From NCBI GenBank assembly GCA_007922305.1, contig ML677334.1, forward strand, positions 19,929,991-19,993,990: a stretch of 64,000 nucleotides of DNA, in the 5' to 3' direction. Positions 35,130-45,434 of the stretch are shown here, in pieces; position 1 is the first letter of the stretch, and each line of letters opens with the position of its first letter. A program made the position numbers and the translations under genes. The notes beneath the pieces were generated by a model. That model ran no database searches. It saw nothing but the letters and a program-made list of their open reading frames with translations, and was not told the origin of the DNA. This stretch comes from Dermatemys mawii (Eukaryota > Chordata > Testudines > Dermatemydidae).

Positions 35130-36110
35130 GAATGGCTGATTATCAGGCTAGCTTGGCGTGATGGTTATGTCCAGCAGGACCAGTTGGCAACTCCAATGGA
35201 TCATCATCTCGAAATTTAAAAAAGAAACCCAAGATGTCCTTGTAAAAAGGCAGATTTTAATTAAGAATTCCTCAAGGCTTCTTATGATGCCTCAGATATG
35301 GGCTGCCTGACTAAAGAGTTATAGGTTATCTCAAGATCTCAATGAAAGCTGATGGTCTGCCTTTTGAGTTTAATCTTCTTGGGCAGGAAAAAACAACGAA
35401 AAACATTTCTAAAATTCAAGGCTTCCAGATCCACTTTGTATTGAGTTTGTATCAACCACCGTCAAGGAAAAGAGCTGCCTTTTTTACTGGTTAAACCAGT
35501 GACAATTTTGTTAGCATATGGACTGCTAGAGGCTCAGAAGTCAGAACTCTCTCTTAGCTGAGAACAGGGAACCTCACGTTCCACAAATAGGTCTTATCTG
35601 ACCATGATATCAGGCTCAGGATCTACAGCCAAACATAATTTATGGGAGTTTCAAACTGAAACGTATTCTTTGTCTAAACCCTTTTGGGGATGTGTTCCTT
35701 TTTTGGGTGGCAAGGAATGGAACTACATTGGACAAATAGGTTTCCAAAATTTATGCAGAGAGGTTATTCTGTTCAATTTGATGCCATGCTGTTCCAACCA
35801 TTCTCTGTATTCTGTGGTTTCAGGAATTTCTCCTACAAAACAGCACTGAATGAAGACAGCAACTCTTTTAATTGAGAGCAACAGAAGTTGCACCTCAGTG
35901 TTAAGGGGAGGGATTATATTTCCTGATGTTCACAAGAACAGGGGGAACTTCAATCCATTTGAGATCTTCCTAGATATAGAATTCTTTTGAATTAATTTGT
36001 TCAAAGTTCAGAATGGCAACCCCCACTTCCTTTATTAAACCGACACACTCAGTGTCTGGGGAAAGTGGTCCAAATATAAAGACTGCTAGGAATATATCAG
36101 AGGAAGTAGG
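35130..36110 (+). pseudogene. DIRS-like retrotransposon fossil: gag end and start of reverse transcriptase
   Basis: Reading across several frames, this stretch gives Met-Ala-Asp-Tyr-Gln-Ala-Ser-Leu (35134), then KFKKETQDVLVKRQIL, then 'LYQPPSRKRAAFF' (about 35450-35490), the order seen at the end of DIRS gag. Near 35690-35780 it gives a stretch ending in QRGYSVQF, like the 'GY.I.F' just before the RT domain. Near 35850-36030 it gives HKNRGNFNP...FLDI and SKFRMATPTSF, like 'KK.GG.RPILDLR.LN.F...KFRM' at the RT start. Many stops and frame changes make it a dead copy. The RT core with YxDD, and the tyrosine recombinase, are not in the window. A Gypsy-like origin is the alternative. Confidence 0.5.
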
Positions 36111-36234
36111 CGGTGTCTGCAGAACAGGGAGAGGAGAACAGAAATGGGCCTTGTGTACATAAATCAGTGCAACTTTTTATTTGACTAAATCAGTTTAAAA
36201 ACAATTTATGTAGTACAAACACCTGTGTGGATAC

Positions 36235-36460
36235 TAAGGACTTGGCTACACTTGCAGATGTAGAGAGCTGGGAGTTAAATCAGCCTTCGGAGACCGTAGC
36301 AGGGGAAATGCTGCCATGTGTTTACACTGTCAGCTGGAAGTGCGCTAACGTGGCTACATTAGCAGCTCTTGCAACGCCACAAAGAGCAGTGCATTGTGGT
36401 TGCTATTCCAGAATGCATGTGGCTGCAGCATACTTTTCAAATGCGGGGGGGTAGACTGTG
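36235..36460. repeat. hAT-like MITE, left part
   Basis: 'aaggacttggctacacttgc' is a typical left terminus of the 'ctacac' MITE group. The interior 'gcaacgccacaaagagcag' and 'gtggttgctattccagaatg' belong to the same family. The right terminus is not clear. Confidence 0.5.
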
Positions 36461-38997
36461 ACAGAGAGTGTGTTGTGTTTATGTGCCGGGGAGAGAGTGT
36501 ATCAGCATACTGTCTTGTAAGTTCAGCAGACCTCTCTCCCCCCAAATCTTGACGATTTAAGGAAGGGATTCTAACCTGGCTTGCTGGTTCTGTAGAAGTT
36601 GGTTGTATCTATTGGCTGCAGGTGACTAGGTGTTCTTCCACTGGAAAAAGTAGAACCAGGGGATGGGGAGGCAGAATTTTTTTGTACTACAGAATTATTG
36701 TATGTTTAGGCTTGACAGAATTAGATTTTTAAAAAAAATATTTTTCAAGGATAATGTGTATTCATTTTTTATTATTGATTTAAATGTTCACAGTTGCAGG
36801 AAAGAGGAGAGTTGGACAGTGAGTGGTCAGACAATGATTATTTAATGACTATAGACTTTGAGATTCAAAAAGTTAAAGCTTTATAAGAATTAAAATATAA
36901 ATTGTCAACATCACGTGTCAAAGTATACAAAGTAAATATCCTTAAATCAATAATCAGTAACTCTAATAAGCTCTCAAGGAACAGTTTTCTTATTTTGCCT
37001 ATCTGTACATTTTGATGATTATTGATTTGGAAATAAGCTTGTTGGTTTGTGTGTACAGTGAAATTGACATTTACTGACATATACCAATAAAAATCTAAGC
37101 CTTCCAAGCCTTTGTTTATTGTAAGTAGATCCTTTTAAACAGACTCAGTATCAGCCCAGTTTAGTGCACTTTTATTTAAACTAAATCTTTACAATACTTC
37201 ACTCTTGTGATTGTAATCACCTTGTCAAAACTTCCTCTGAATCCCTATGAGCAATTCATGTTTCTTGGTAACATCGCTTTGGATGAACAACCTGACACTG
37301 GTGCCTTCACTGAAGTAGAAGAGCCTCTAAGAGATTATGCCACTCATAAATCATAGATGTGGTAATAATTCAGCCTTTAGAGGCACCGTTCAATAATGTG
37401 AATAATTTATCTGGAACATTATAGGATTTTCCAAGTCATTTATTTTATGGAAATTCATGATTTTTATAAAGGACACAGACATTTCAGTGCACTCACTTTT
37501 CTCCCCTCTCTAAACAACAGCAAACACATGGCAACAATAACACACCAAAAAAGAAAAATATAATTAGTCTAGACAGTCTGCATCAGCCTTCCCCTCTCAC
37601 ATCCCTTTCCATAATCCTGACCATAAAGGGCTTGAAAATGCAGGAAACCACCTCTTCTTTTTGTTAATCTCTGCCATTGAAGATGCAATAGGGAAATAAA
37701 ACAAAGTTGATTTATGCTCAGAGAAAAATATCTCCATCAGTAACTTCCTGCTCTTTCCCATAAAAGAACAAAAAATTCAGAAGAAAACTGAGGAGGGGCT
37801 GCAGTATTTCACCTCTTTGTGCTCCATAAAAGCATGACCAGCCATCAAGAAATCTTTTTTTTTATTTCAATTACGATTTTAATTTAGGGACCAGCTCATT
37901 TCAAAGCTCATTCTAATATTTTTGTTTGTTCTGATTTATACACAGTATTAAATATGCCACGCTAGAGTTCACAGCCTCGTCTAACCATATTTATGAAATA
38001 ATTTAGAAACAAAATCAGCAGACTTTTCCTGCTCCCAAAACCAATAGTTACTACCTAGATAACAAAAGCCAAAACTAAACTGCTGTTTACCCTACCTTAA
38101 TGACTGTCATTCTATCCCCTTCTCCAGATGCCCATGTGGCCAGGAGGTCAACAAATTCAGGACTTTGAAGCTGAGGGAGGAGACAATTCCAAAGGAGAAT
38201 TCCTCAGAGTATATGTCTTGTTAGGATCCTTCTGTCATTTAAACTAAGGGGAGACTCCAACTTGATTTCCATTACAGCAGCTTATTATAGGAATGATGGG
38301 TTGACTCGCCTACAGAACTCAGTAGGAGTGAATGAAGCTGCTCTAGGGCAGCACAGTTCCTTTCTTGCTGAGAGTTTATGGAGGGTAGTTGGGGCAAAGC
38401 TCTTCCTTCCTGAAAACAGCCATTTTGGGTTCCATTTTGTTTCGCCCTCTTGTTCAATAAGAAAATTAGTGCAGAAACCTATGCTATGGCACCTCCAGCA
38501 TAGTGGTCAACTGCCTTAGTGGGTGAGACTGGAGCACAGATGAGAACTAATTTGTTGAGGTTGAATCTGTCATCCGGAAGTCAAAAGAGATGTAGTTAGG
38601 TGCTCCCTCTGTTTCTGGTACCTCAGTCTGTTTTCTCACCAGCTCCCCCTATGACTTCATGTACATGTTGAATAAGATAAAGGAAGCAGGAGAGGGCCTA
38701 GTTTGATGATGCAGGTTCTGAGAGTAGAGGAAATGCTACCCATCGTGATTTGGTGAGAGGAAGGACTCTGGTCATTTCAGACTTGTCTTCAAAGCATACC
38801 CCTCATCTGATCCAGGCTACCAGAAGGACTGCCTCACTGTCTGTGACCACAATTGCCTTTGCCTCTGTGGTCAACTGGAACAATGAAAGCGTCGGCCTCA
38901 AGAATGAGACCTGCGAATGCAGGAGACAGAACATTCTCTTGTGGAACTCTCTGCCAGCCTGGATTTAATGTGTATGTTTGTAACGTTGATACATGTT
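36461..38997. other. Intronic stretch, nothing recognised
   Basis: Short frames only. The block 38120-38970 is less AT-rich and may contain an unassigned old repeat. No splice-site-flanked frame could be supported. Confidence 0.45.
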
Positions 38998-39672
38998 CCT
39001 GTTAAAATCCGCATTACTATTAATAACATCTGGTTAATAGCAATAGTTGCCGGGAACCCGTCCATCCCTTTGATTTTAATGTTAATGGCATTTGGATATT
39101 GTGAAGGGTGTACTGCTTATTAAGCACACTTTTTGGAAGAAAGGCCCTAGCTGCAGGCAGGTTCTTGCGTCTGCAGCCAGGAAAGGAAGTGCTGGGATAT
39201 GCCTTTTGGGGCTGCAGCCCCACAAACCTACCAGCGCATTGGGACTCTATAGGAGGTAGGGGCTGGTAGTGGAGGCTGTGCACTGGGTGGTAATGGGAAG
39301 AGGGGACTGTGGCCTGGATTCTGGAGCTGCATGGTATCTCTCCCTGTGCTCTGTAGTTTGACCTGTCGTGGGGCTGCAGCCACGGAAAGAATCACTGGGA
39401 CATGCTGAGCCCTAACCCCAGGAGAGGACAGTGAGAGGTACCATTCAGCTCCTTGGGCCTCCAGTGCCCCCTCTCCTTGTAGAAAGCCCCAGCATCCAGG
39501 CAGCAGCCCTTCTCCCCTCCGCTTTTGTGGGGCTTCAGCCAGAGACGGCCCATCCCAGCGCCTTGTTCACTGACAGCAGCCTTGCAAACCTGCCTTCCAC
39601 TTACTGGCAACTGCTGGATAATGGCAACTTTTTGCTGGCAACCAAGGGGTTGCTAATGAGCAGAATCTACTG
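38998..39672. mobile_element. Possible Tigger/pogo-like DNA transposon remnant, about 675 bp
   Basis: The left sequence 'cctgttaaaatccgcattac' and the complement of the right end, 'cagtagattctgctcattag', are loosely similar, and the right end abuts TA (39673-39674). Between them lies a GC-rich interior with 'ggggctgcagcc' palindromes. The ends recall the TA-flanked 'cagt..attc' termini of the Tigger/pogo group. No transposase is seen and the call is tentative. Confidence 0.35.
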
Positions 39673-40395
39673 TACTGTGAGAAAATATAGGTACATTTGG
39701 GTTAGTTAGTATACAGCCAGCAAAGGAAGCGCATTGGCCAGTTTTGGCTGGACCTCATTAGTCCTATACTAAATTTTTTTCCAAGGAAAGTCTAATAGCT
39801 AATAGAGAACAGCAAAACTTTTCCTACAACTCAAGCTTGTTCTAGTGAAGTCAGCTATTAAATTGGAAATGTACAGAAACAGATTTGGCAGTATCCCATG
39901 TATGTAGCTTTTCATCTACTGTAGAGGATAAGAACACCTATAATGCTGTGCTAAGTATTACACCAAGGTATTTTTCCTAAAGGAGGTTTGGTATTTCTTA
40001 ACTTTCATAAATGCTTAGGGCATCGGTTTTACAGCTCATGGGAGAGACTGCATTTCCATGCAAAATGTGCCCTCTGGCACCAAGCTAAGGCATTGATTTA
40101 GTACAGACTGAGAGCAAACAGTATTGTCTCCTCCTGCCCCAAGCATCATTTCTTGAAGACAGAACCATTCTTCAGAGCTGTCTCATCCGGACTGGAGTAC
40201 TTAATTTCTGGAGCACATATAACAAAGCATATCAAACTATAAAATATGCGGAGAGTTGGTTTAAAAATTTCTACTGAAACATTTTTGGAGGAAAAAAATG
40301 AAAAAAATTAGAGAATGATTTCCTGTTTTTTGGCAGGAGGGTTTTGTTTTTGTTTTTGATCAACTGTAACTATGCATCACAATGACTTAAAGATG

Positions 40396-40500
40396 TAGGC
40401 TAGGTCTACACTTATAAACTTTTGTTGGTATAGTCTGTTAGGGGGTTAATTTTTTTAATGACATTTTTACACTGATGTATGCCCTACTGTAGATGCAGTT
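40396..40500. repeat. Short hAT-like MITE fragment
   Basis: 'ggctaggtctacacttataa' on the left and 'tgccctactgtagatgca' on the right are loosely inverted ends of the 'gtctacac' family. The interior is decayed and AT-rich. Confidence 0.5.
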
Positions 40501-41323
40501 AACCCACAAAAAAAAAAGGTAAGGAATAGACTAAGATATATATTTTCTTCTACATGGAAGAGGAGTTTGTATCGACATTAATTTTTGCAACACTTGTATT
40601 TTTCAGCCATGCAGCTATGGGATATACATTTTTCTCTGAACCTGTGAGCATTAAAATGCCATACTACTCATCATCCGCAGAATAATTTTTTTAAAAAAAC
40701 TGGATTAGTACATAAAACAACAAAAAGGGATAAGGGGGGATAAAATAAAACCACATTTGGAAGGAGGGAGTAAAAAATACCCTTGTGTGTGGTAGGGGGA
40801 AGGAGAAAGCCGGGGAAGAGTTTAAAACAAAACAAGCCAAAATCTTTAGCCAGCTTCTTTGAATATTAACCTGATTCTGCATAAGTTATTAGTTTTATGT
40901 GCAGTGTAGTGTGTTAACGTTTTATTGTAGCTTTGTCTTAATAAAAAGTTAACACAGTAAAAAAACACACCTGTAAGGGTGAATGGGGGTGGGAATCTTT
41001 AAAAAAGCAAACCAAAAAGCCCCACCCTGAAATGTACTGGTAACTTCATTTATATACAGCTATTCACACACACATAAACATATCTCACTGGAAAACTTTC
41101 AGCTTGACTAGCCCTTGTTTTGGATTATGGTAGGAAAAGCGTAACAACATGTTAACTTCCTTTCAAAGTGATGTAACGATTCTGAGGCAACCACCAAAAT
41201 CAATCAAATCACTTCTCTACCTTCAGAGGAGTTTGAGTGGTAGCCGTGTTAGTCTGTATCAGCAAAAACAACTAGGAGTCCTTGTGGCACCTTAGAAACT
41301 AACAAATTAATCTGGGCATAAGC

Positions 41324-41351
41324 TTTCGTGGGCTATAGCCCACTTCATCAG
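41324..41351 (-). ncRNA. Hammerhead-ribozyme-like core (copy B, best match)
   Basis: On the minus strand the order is CTGATGA (complement of 41345-41351), A, a perfect 6-bp hairpin 'gtgggc-tata-gcccac' (41328-41343), GAAA (complement of 41324-41327), then 'gc-ttat-gc'. CUGAUGA and GAAA around stem II are the invariant parts of a hammerhead. The base after the mini-hairpin gives CC, not the usual UH cleavage pair, and stem I pairing is not obvious. Confidence 0.4.
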
Positions 41352-41704
41352 ATGCATGGAGTGAAAAATACAATAAGCAGGTATAAGTATACAGCACATG
41401 AAAAGATGGGAGTTCCCTTACCAAATAGGGGGTCAGGGCTGATGAGGCCAATTTTAATTAGGGTGGATGTGGCCCATTCCGACAGTTAACAGAAGGTGTG
41501 AAAAAAGACTGGGAGTGGCTGGGTCACTATAAAAAGTAATTTTCCCTCTGCTGATATTTATCCCTTCTTGTCAACTGTTGGGAATTTGGCCACATCCACC
41601 ATAATTGAATTTGCCTCATTAGCATTGAGCCTCCACTTGACAACTCCCATCTTTTCATGTGCTTTATATTTATATCTGCTTACTGTTTTTTTCACTCCCT
41701 GCAT

Positions 41705-41732
41705 CCGATGAAGTGGGTTCTAGCCCATGAAA
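41705..41732 (+). ncRNA. Hammerhead-ribozyme-like core (copy C)
   Basis: 'ccgatga' (41705-41711), a hairpin 'gtgggttctagcccat' with one mismatch, then GAAA (41729-41732) and 'gcttatgc'. This is the mirror copy of B within the palindromic element, more decayed. Confidence 0.3.
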
Positions 41733-41788
41733 GCTTATGCCCAAATAAATTTTACTCTCTAAGGTGCCACAATGACACTTCAGAAGAG

Positions 41789-42328
41789 TGAAGTTCTGAA
41801 ACAGCCTTCCAAGGAGAGCAATGGGGGCAAAAAACCTAACTAGCTTCAAGGCTGAGCTTGCTAAGTTTATGGAGGGGCTAGTATGATGGGACTGCCTACA
41901 ATAGTAAGTGGCTGATCTGTGACTTCTAGCAGCAAATATTTCTAATGGCTGGTGATGGGACACTAGATGGGGAGGGCTATGAGTTACTACAGAAAAGTTC
42001 CTCCCAGATGACTGGCTGTTGGGTTTTGCCGAAATGTCTAACTGACCACAATATTTGGGGTTGAGAAGGAATTTTCCTCTGGGTCAGAATGTCAGATACC
42101 ATGTGGGGTTTCCCCTTCCTCTGCAGCGCGGGACATGGGTCACTTGCAGGTTTTAACTAGTGTAAATGGTGGATTCTTTGTAACTTGAAGTCTTTAAATC
42201 ATGATTTCAGGATTTCAGTAATTATGGCTCTATTACATGAGTGGGTAGGTGAGGTTTTCTTGTCTGCGATGTACAGTAGGTCAGACTAGATTATCACTAT
42301 GTTCCTTTCTGGCCTTAAGAGTCTGACG
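41789..42328 (+). mobile_element. CR1 LINE 3' part
   Basis: Matches the 3' end of turtle-type CR1: 'acagccttccaaggagagca' and 'ttcaaggctgagcttgctaa' at the left, then the 'ggaattttcctctgggtcag' and 'cttcctctgcagcgcgggac' blocks, and near the end 'ggtcagactagattatcact' with 'tctggccttaagagtctga'. Reverse-transcribed 5'-truncated copies like this are the norm for CR1. The reading frame is broken by stops and only the end of ORF2 plus the 3' untranslated region is present. It directly abuts the Penelope-like element on its left and a MITE on its right. Confidence 0.85.
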
Positions 42329-42620
42329 GCTTGTCTTCACTACCTGCTGGATCGGCGGGTACTGATTGATCTATCAGGGATCAATTTATCACATCTCATC
42401 TAGATGCAATAAATCGATCCCCAAAGGTGCTCCCTGTCGACTCCGATACTCCAGGTTGCTGAGAAGAGTAAGCGGAGTCAATGAGGGAGCCCGCTGCTGC
42501 CGTGAGGATGCCAGGTAAGTCGACCTAAGATGCGCCGACTTGAGCTATGCTATTCACCTAGCTGAAGTTGCGTATCTTTGGTTGACCCCTCCCTCACTGC
42601 TAGTGTAGGCCTGGCCTAAG
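42327..42620. mobile_element. hAT-like MITE, about 294 bp
   Basis: The ends 'cggcttgtcttcactacc' and 'gtgtaggcctggcc' are inverted repeats. The internal 'gatcaatttatcacatct' and 'aaatcgatcccc' are shared with the inner element at 43854-44143. Non-coding. Confidence 0.75.
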
Positions 42621-42864
42621 TCTTATTGCTCTCTTTAGAGAGATCTGCCTTTTACTGTAATGCCTGCAGGATGAAACATTGTATTAATCATTGTGCAAAA
42701 TTATGGTTATATTTTTTAAGCACAGTCAGGCACTGCAAAAGGGCTACGTAGTAACATTGGTAATATAGTAACATTAACTCTGCCATATGGCATGTTGTTG
42801 CTTCTCAATGCTGCTGGTGAGCTTCTGGGAACACAAAAACACATAAATACTTCACATCAATTTA

Positions 42865-43040
42865 AAGTGGATTCCGGTTAACTGGGACACATCGGGACCA
42901 GAACAATTTGGCCTGATTAAGCGGATGCCCCAATTAACCGAAGTAAATAAAATGGGATGCTTTGTTTGCGTTCTTTGTGATGTGTCCTGATTAAGCGACT
43001 TCCTCAATTAACCGGTGGCCCGATTAACTGGAATCCACTG
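42865..43040. mobile_element. Tigger/pogo-like MITE, 176 bp, TA target duplication
   Basis: Left end 'aagtggattccggttaactg', right end 'cgattaactggaatccactg': inverted repeats of about 22 bp. TA dinucleotides flank at 42863-42864 and 43041-43042, as expected for Tc1/mariner-superfamily pogo elements. The interior repeats 'attaaccg' and 'gattaagcg' motifs. No transposase. Confidence 0.85.
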
Positions 43041-43742
43041 TACTTTGAAATATAATGTGTACAGTGTGAGTGAGTCAATTTTGCATTTCCTGTCTCTTTT
43101 GTGATTATGTGTGGCGCATTACATTAATATAAAGTTTTTGCCTCTTAAAAGAAACTGTGCATTCAACATAACATTGAAATGGTCCTAGCCAGAAGTTCAG
43201 ATCTCTTTTGAGATGAATGAGCATATGTATAAAGGAGTTCATATTTCTCTTGTAAAGAAGCAGTGAACTTACTCTTCCCCTACACATCTTGACATCTGCA
43301 TCTCTATGAAGACATTTCAATGCTTGGTTAAGACCACAATAGAGCATCTGTGAAAGTAACACATGAAGGCGGTAGCAGACAAACCCAGGGACTCTCTTGT
43401 GGTGGTTTTGACGGCCATGTGGTAAGAATATAGAGGTTTCTCTCCATAACCATCAGTTGCAGAAGGCATTTTGCCTACATATTGCTAAGGCAAGCAGATT
43501 ACCTCTGGATGTACAAGGTTCAGATGCACTTTGAAGTGGCTCTTCCTTCCTTTGAGAGGTACAGTATCTATTGCCCTGGAACTGGTCTCAGACTTCAGCC
43601 AGTGTGTATGGTGGATGGAGATTTAGCCAGTGTACACTACATTCAAGTGAAGCCCCTTTATAGTGCGCAGCACCTCTGGCTGTGCTAAGCTGCCCCACCC
43701 ACAACACCCTTGTGCTCAGACAGTGCAGACACCAGCATTCTA

Positions 43743-44238
43743 GGGGCAGGTCTACACTTAAAATGCCACACTGGTGCCGCTGCAGCACTTTAATGAAAAC
43801 ACTCTACACTGACAGTAGAAAGCTGTCCCATCGGTTTAGTTATTCCACCTCTGAGGCCTGGGCTACACTGGGGAGGGGTGTCTGCTTAAGATATGAAACT
43901 TCAGCTACGTGAATAGCGTAGCTGAAGTTGCGCATCTTAGGGCAACTTACCTGGCCGTCCACATGGCGGTGAGTTGACTTTTGCTGCTCCCCCGTCCCAC
44001 TTCTGCCTCTTGCAGAGGTGGAGTTCCGGAGTCGATGGGGAGCACACTCGGGGATCAATTTGTTGCATCTACAGTAGATGTGATAAATCAATCCCCAATA
44101 GATCGATCACTGGCTGCCAGTCTTGGGGGTAGTGAAGACGTATCTTGAGAGAGGTGGTAGTTACGTTGATAGTGGATTTTTCCCACCCCTGAGCGATGAT
44201 GATACCGAAATAATTCTGTAGTGTAGACCTGACCTAAC
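43743..44238. mobile_element. hAT-like MITE interrupted by a second MITE
   Basis: The outer ends are 'ggcaggtctacactt' and 'gtgtagacctgacc' (inverted repeats). The inner sequence 'ttattccacctct' on the left resumes as 'gagaggtggtagttacg' after 44143, as expected if one element was split by another. The outer element alone is about 200 bp. Confidence 0.75.
43854..44143. mobile_element. Inner hAT-like MITE, about 290 bp, inserted in the outer MITE
   Basis: The ends 'aggcctgggctacactgggg' and 'gtagtgaagacgtat' are inverted repeats. It shares the 'gatcaatttgttgcatct' and 'taaatcaatcccc' palindrome with the element at 42327-42620, but lies in the opposite orientation. Flanks 'cctctgag' and 'cttgagag' may be a worn 8-bp duplication. 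Confidence 0.7.
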
Positions 44239-45361
44239 TATCCAAATGCAACAGTGTCTGTGACGGAATTGGCCCTGTGCTCCATCTCATATATCCCTGC
44301 AGGGGCAGTTAAACTCAGGTCAAATTTTAAAACTTTTCTCTGCAACCGTGAGGGCTAGAAACTTCTATAAAAGAGGAGGGCTGAGTTTGTCACATAATCA
44401 AGTGACTCCAGGAGCTGGAATTTTAAGAAAAAAGGCCAAATAATATGGAGTTCAGGATAAAATAATGTGAGCTGACGACAAAAAAACTGGAATCAAATAA
44501 TCACAAATCAGGAGAGAGGTCCTGTTATCAAACGCCTATCAAGAGTGAACTTATAGAAAAATGTATCCTTTTTATGTCACAAGTTTATTCTGTGCACGTA
44601 TTTGCAATGTGTACATAGCTGAAGTATATATTGGCACTAAACTGGTCTGCCCAACCAAGAAACCACAGAGACCAAATGTAATTGGATATGTTTGAAAAGA
44701 GGCTTCCTGAAAAATCCAGTGCCATTCCAGAGGTGCTCTTGTGAATCCAGCACGCATGTGGCATGTGTATAAATTAAGATGAGTGGCTGCAGGTGGAAGT
44801 TATATTAATTTTCTCTGTGCACTGACTGGCTAATCTAAACATTCCATTGTAGAAATCAAAACCCTTAGTTAATACTTCAAGGTAAGAGGATCAGTGAGCT
44901 TTGATAGTCATAAGAATGAAAAAAGAGCCATGAAGATTTTGAGAAGGTCTGATACAGAAAATTATAAACAAAAGTAAGGGACAGTTCTAAGACTCATTTA
45001 GCTTGAGGTATCCAGGCACGTTTTCTTATTTATTTACTCTTTTAAGAAAGTAATCTTTCTGTATGGAAATGGTTCAAATTGGTGGCAAGAGAAGAGCAAA
45101 GTGAAAATTCTGCTTTTTCAGCAACTTTTACAGATACTTCAGTCTGTTTTCATTTGCAAAATCCTGATGGTATGATCTTGAAAGAATTATGCCTGTTGTT
45201 CTTGGCATTTAATGATCTTACTCCATGCAGCGTGAAGGACCTGCTGCTTGTCCCAAAAATTATGAAATCAAATGAAGATTAATATTGAATGTTTTCCAGT
45301 ATCATTCTTTAAATCTGTGAGCCTGTCTTACCCCTCCTGTTTTTTTCCGTTAAAGAACTAT
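44239..45361. other. Intronic stretch, possible old repeat at its left end
   Basis: The part 44260-44470 looks like an ancient dispersed repeat ('gaattttaagaaaaaaggcc', 'aaataatatg'), but the family is uncertain. The rest is plain AT-rich intron. Confidence 0.4.
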
Positions 45362-45434
45362 GGGTGAAATCCTGGCCCCATTGAAGTCAATGATAAAATT
45401 CTTCTTGACTTCAGTGGAGTCTGGATTTCGCTCT
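45362..45434. mobile_element. Short palindromic MITE ('gaaatcctggcc' type)
   Basis: 'gggtgaaatcctggccccat', 'ttgaagtcaatg' and the mirrored 'cttgacttcagtggagtc', 'tggatttcgct'. A clear 73-bp inverted-repeat unit, non-coding, same family as 20918 and 52194. Confidence 0.75.

Larger units (their letters stand above)
41232..41777. mobile_element. Palindromic Penelope-like element, 546 bp
   Basis: The right half (about 41500-41777, + strand) reads Asp-Trp-Glu-Trp-Leu-Gly-His-Tyr-Lys-Lys at 41507-41536, the end of the Penelope-like protein. It continues through the 3' untranslated part to 'ctctaaggtgccacaa'. The left half (41232-41500) is an inverted copy of that 3' part, so the element is nearly a complete hairpin: 'caactcccatcttttcatgt' on the right is mirrored in the left half at about 41399-41414. 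Possible target duplications are 'cttcagaggag' (41221-41231) and 'cttcagaagag' (41778-41788). An inverted tail copy is a known arrangement in Penelope-like elements. Confidence 0.72.

Noticed and set aside
38750..38968. A 72-codon + strand frame ending in SLPAWI
   Set aside because: No splice signals fit and no family is recognised; the neighbourhood is repeat-like.
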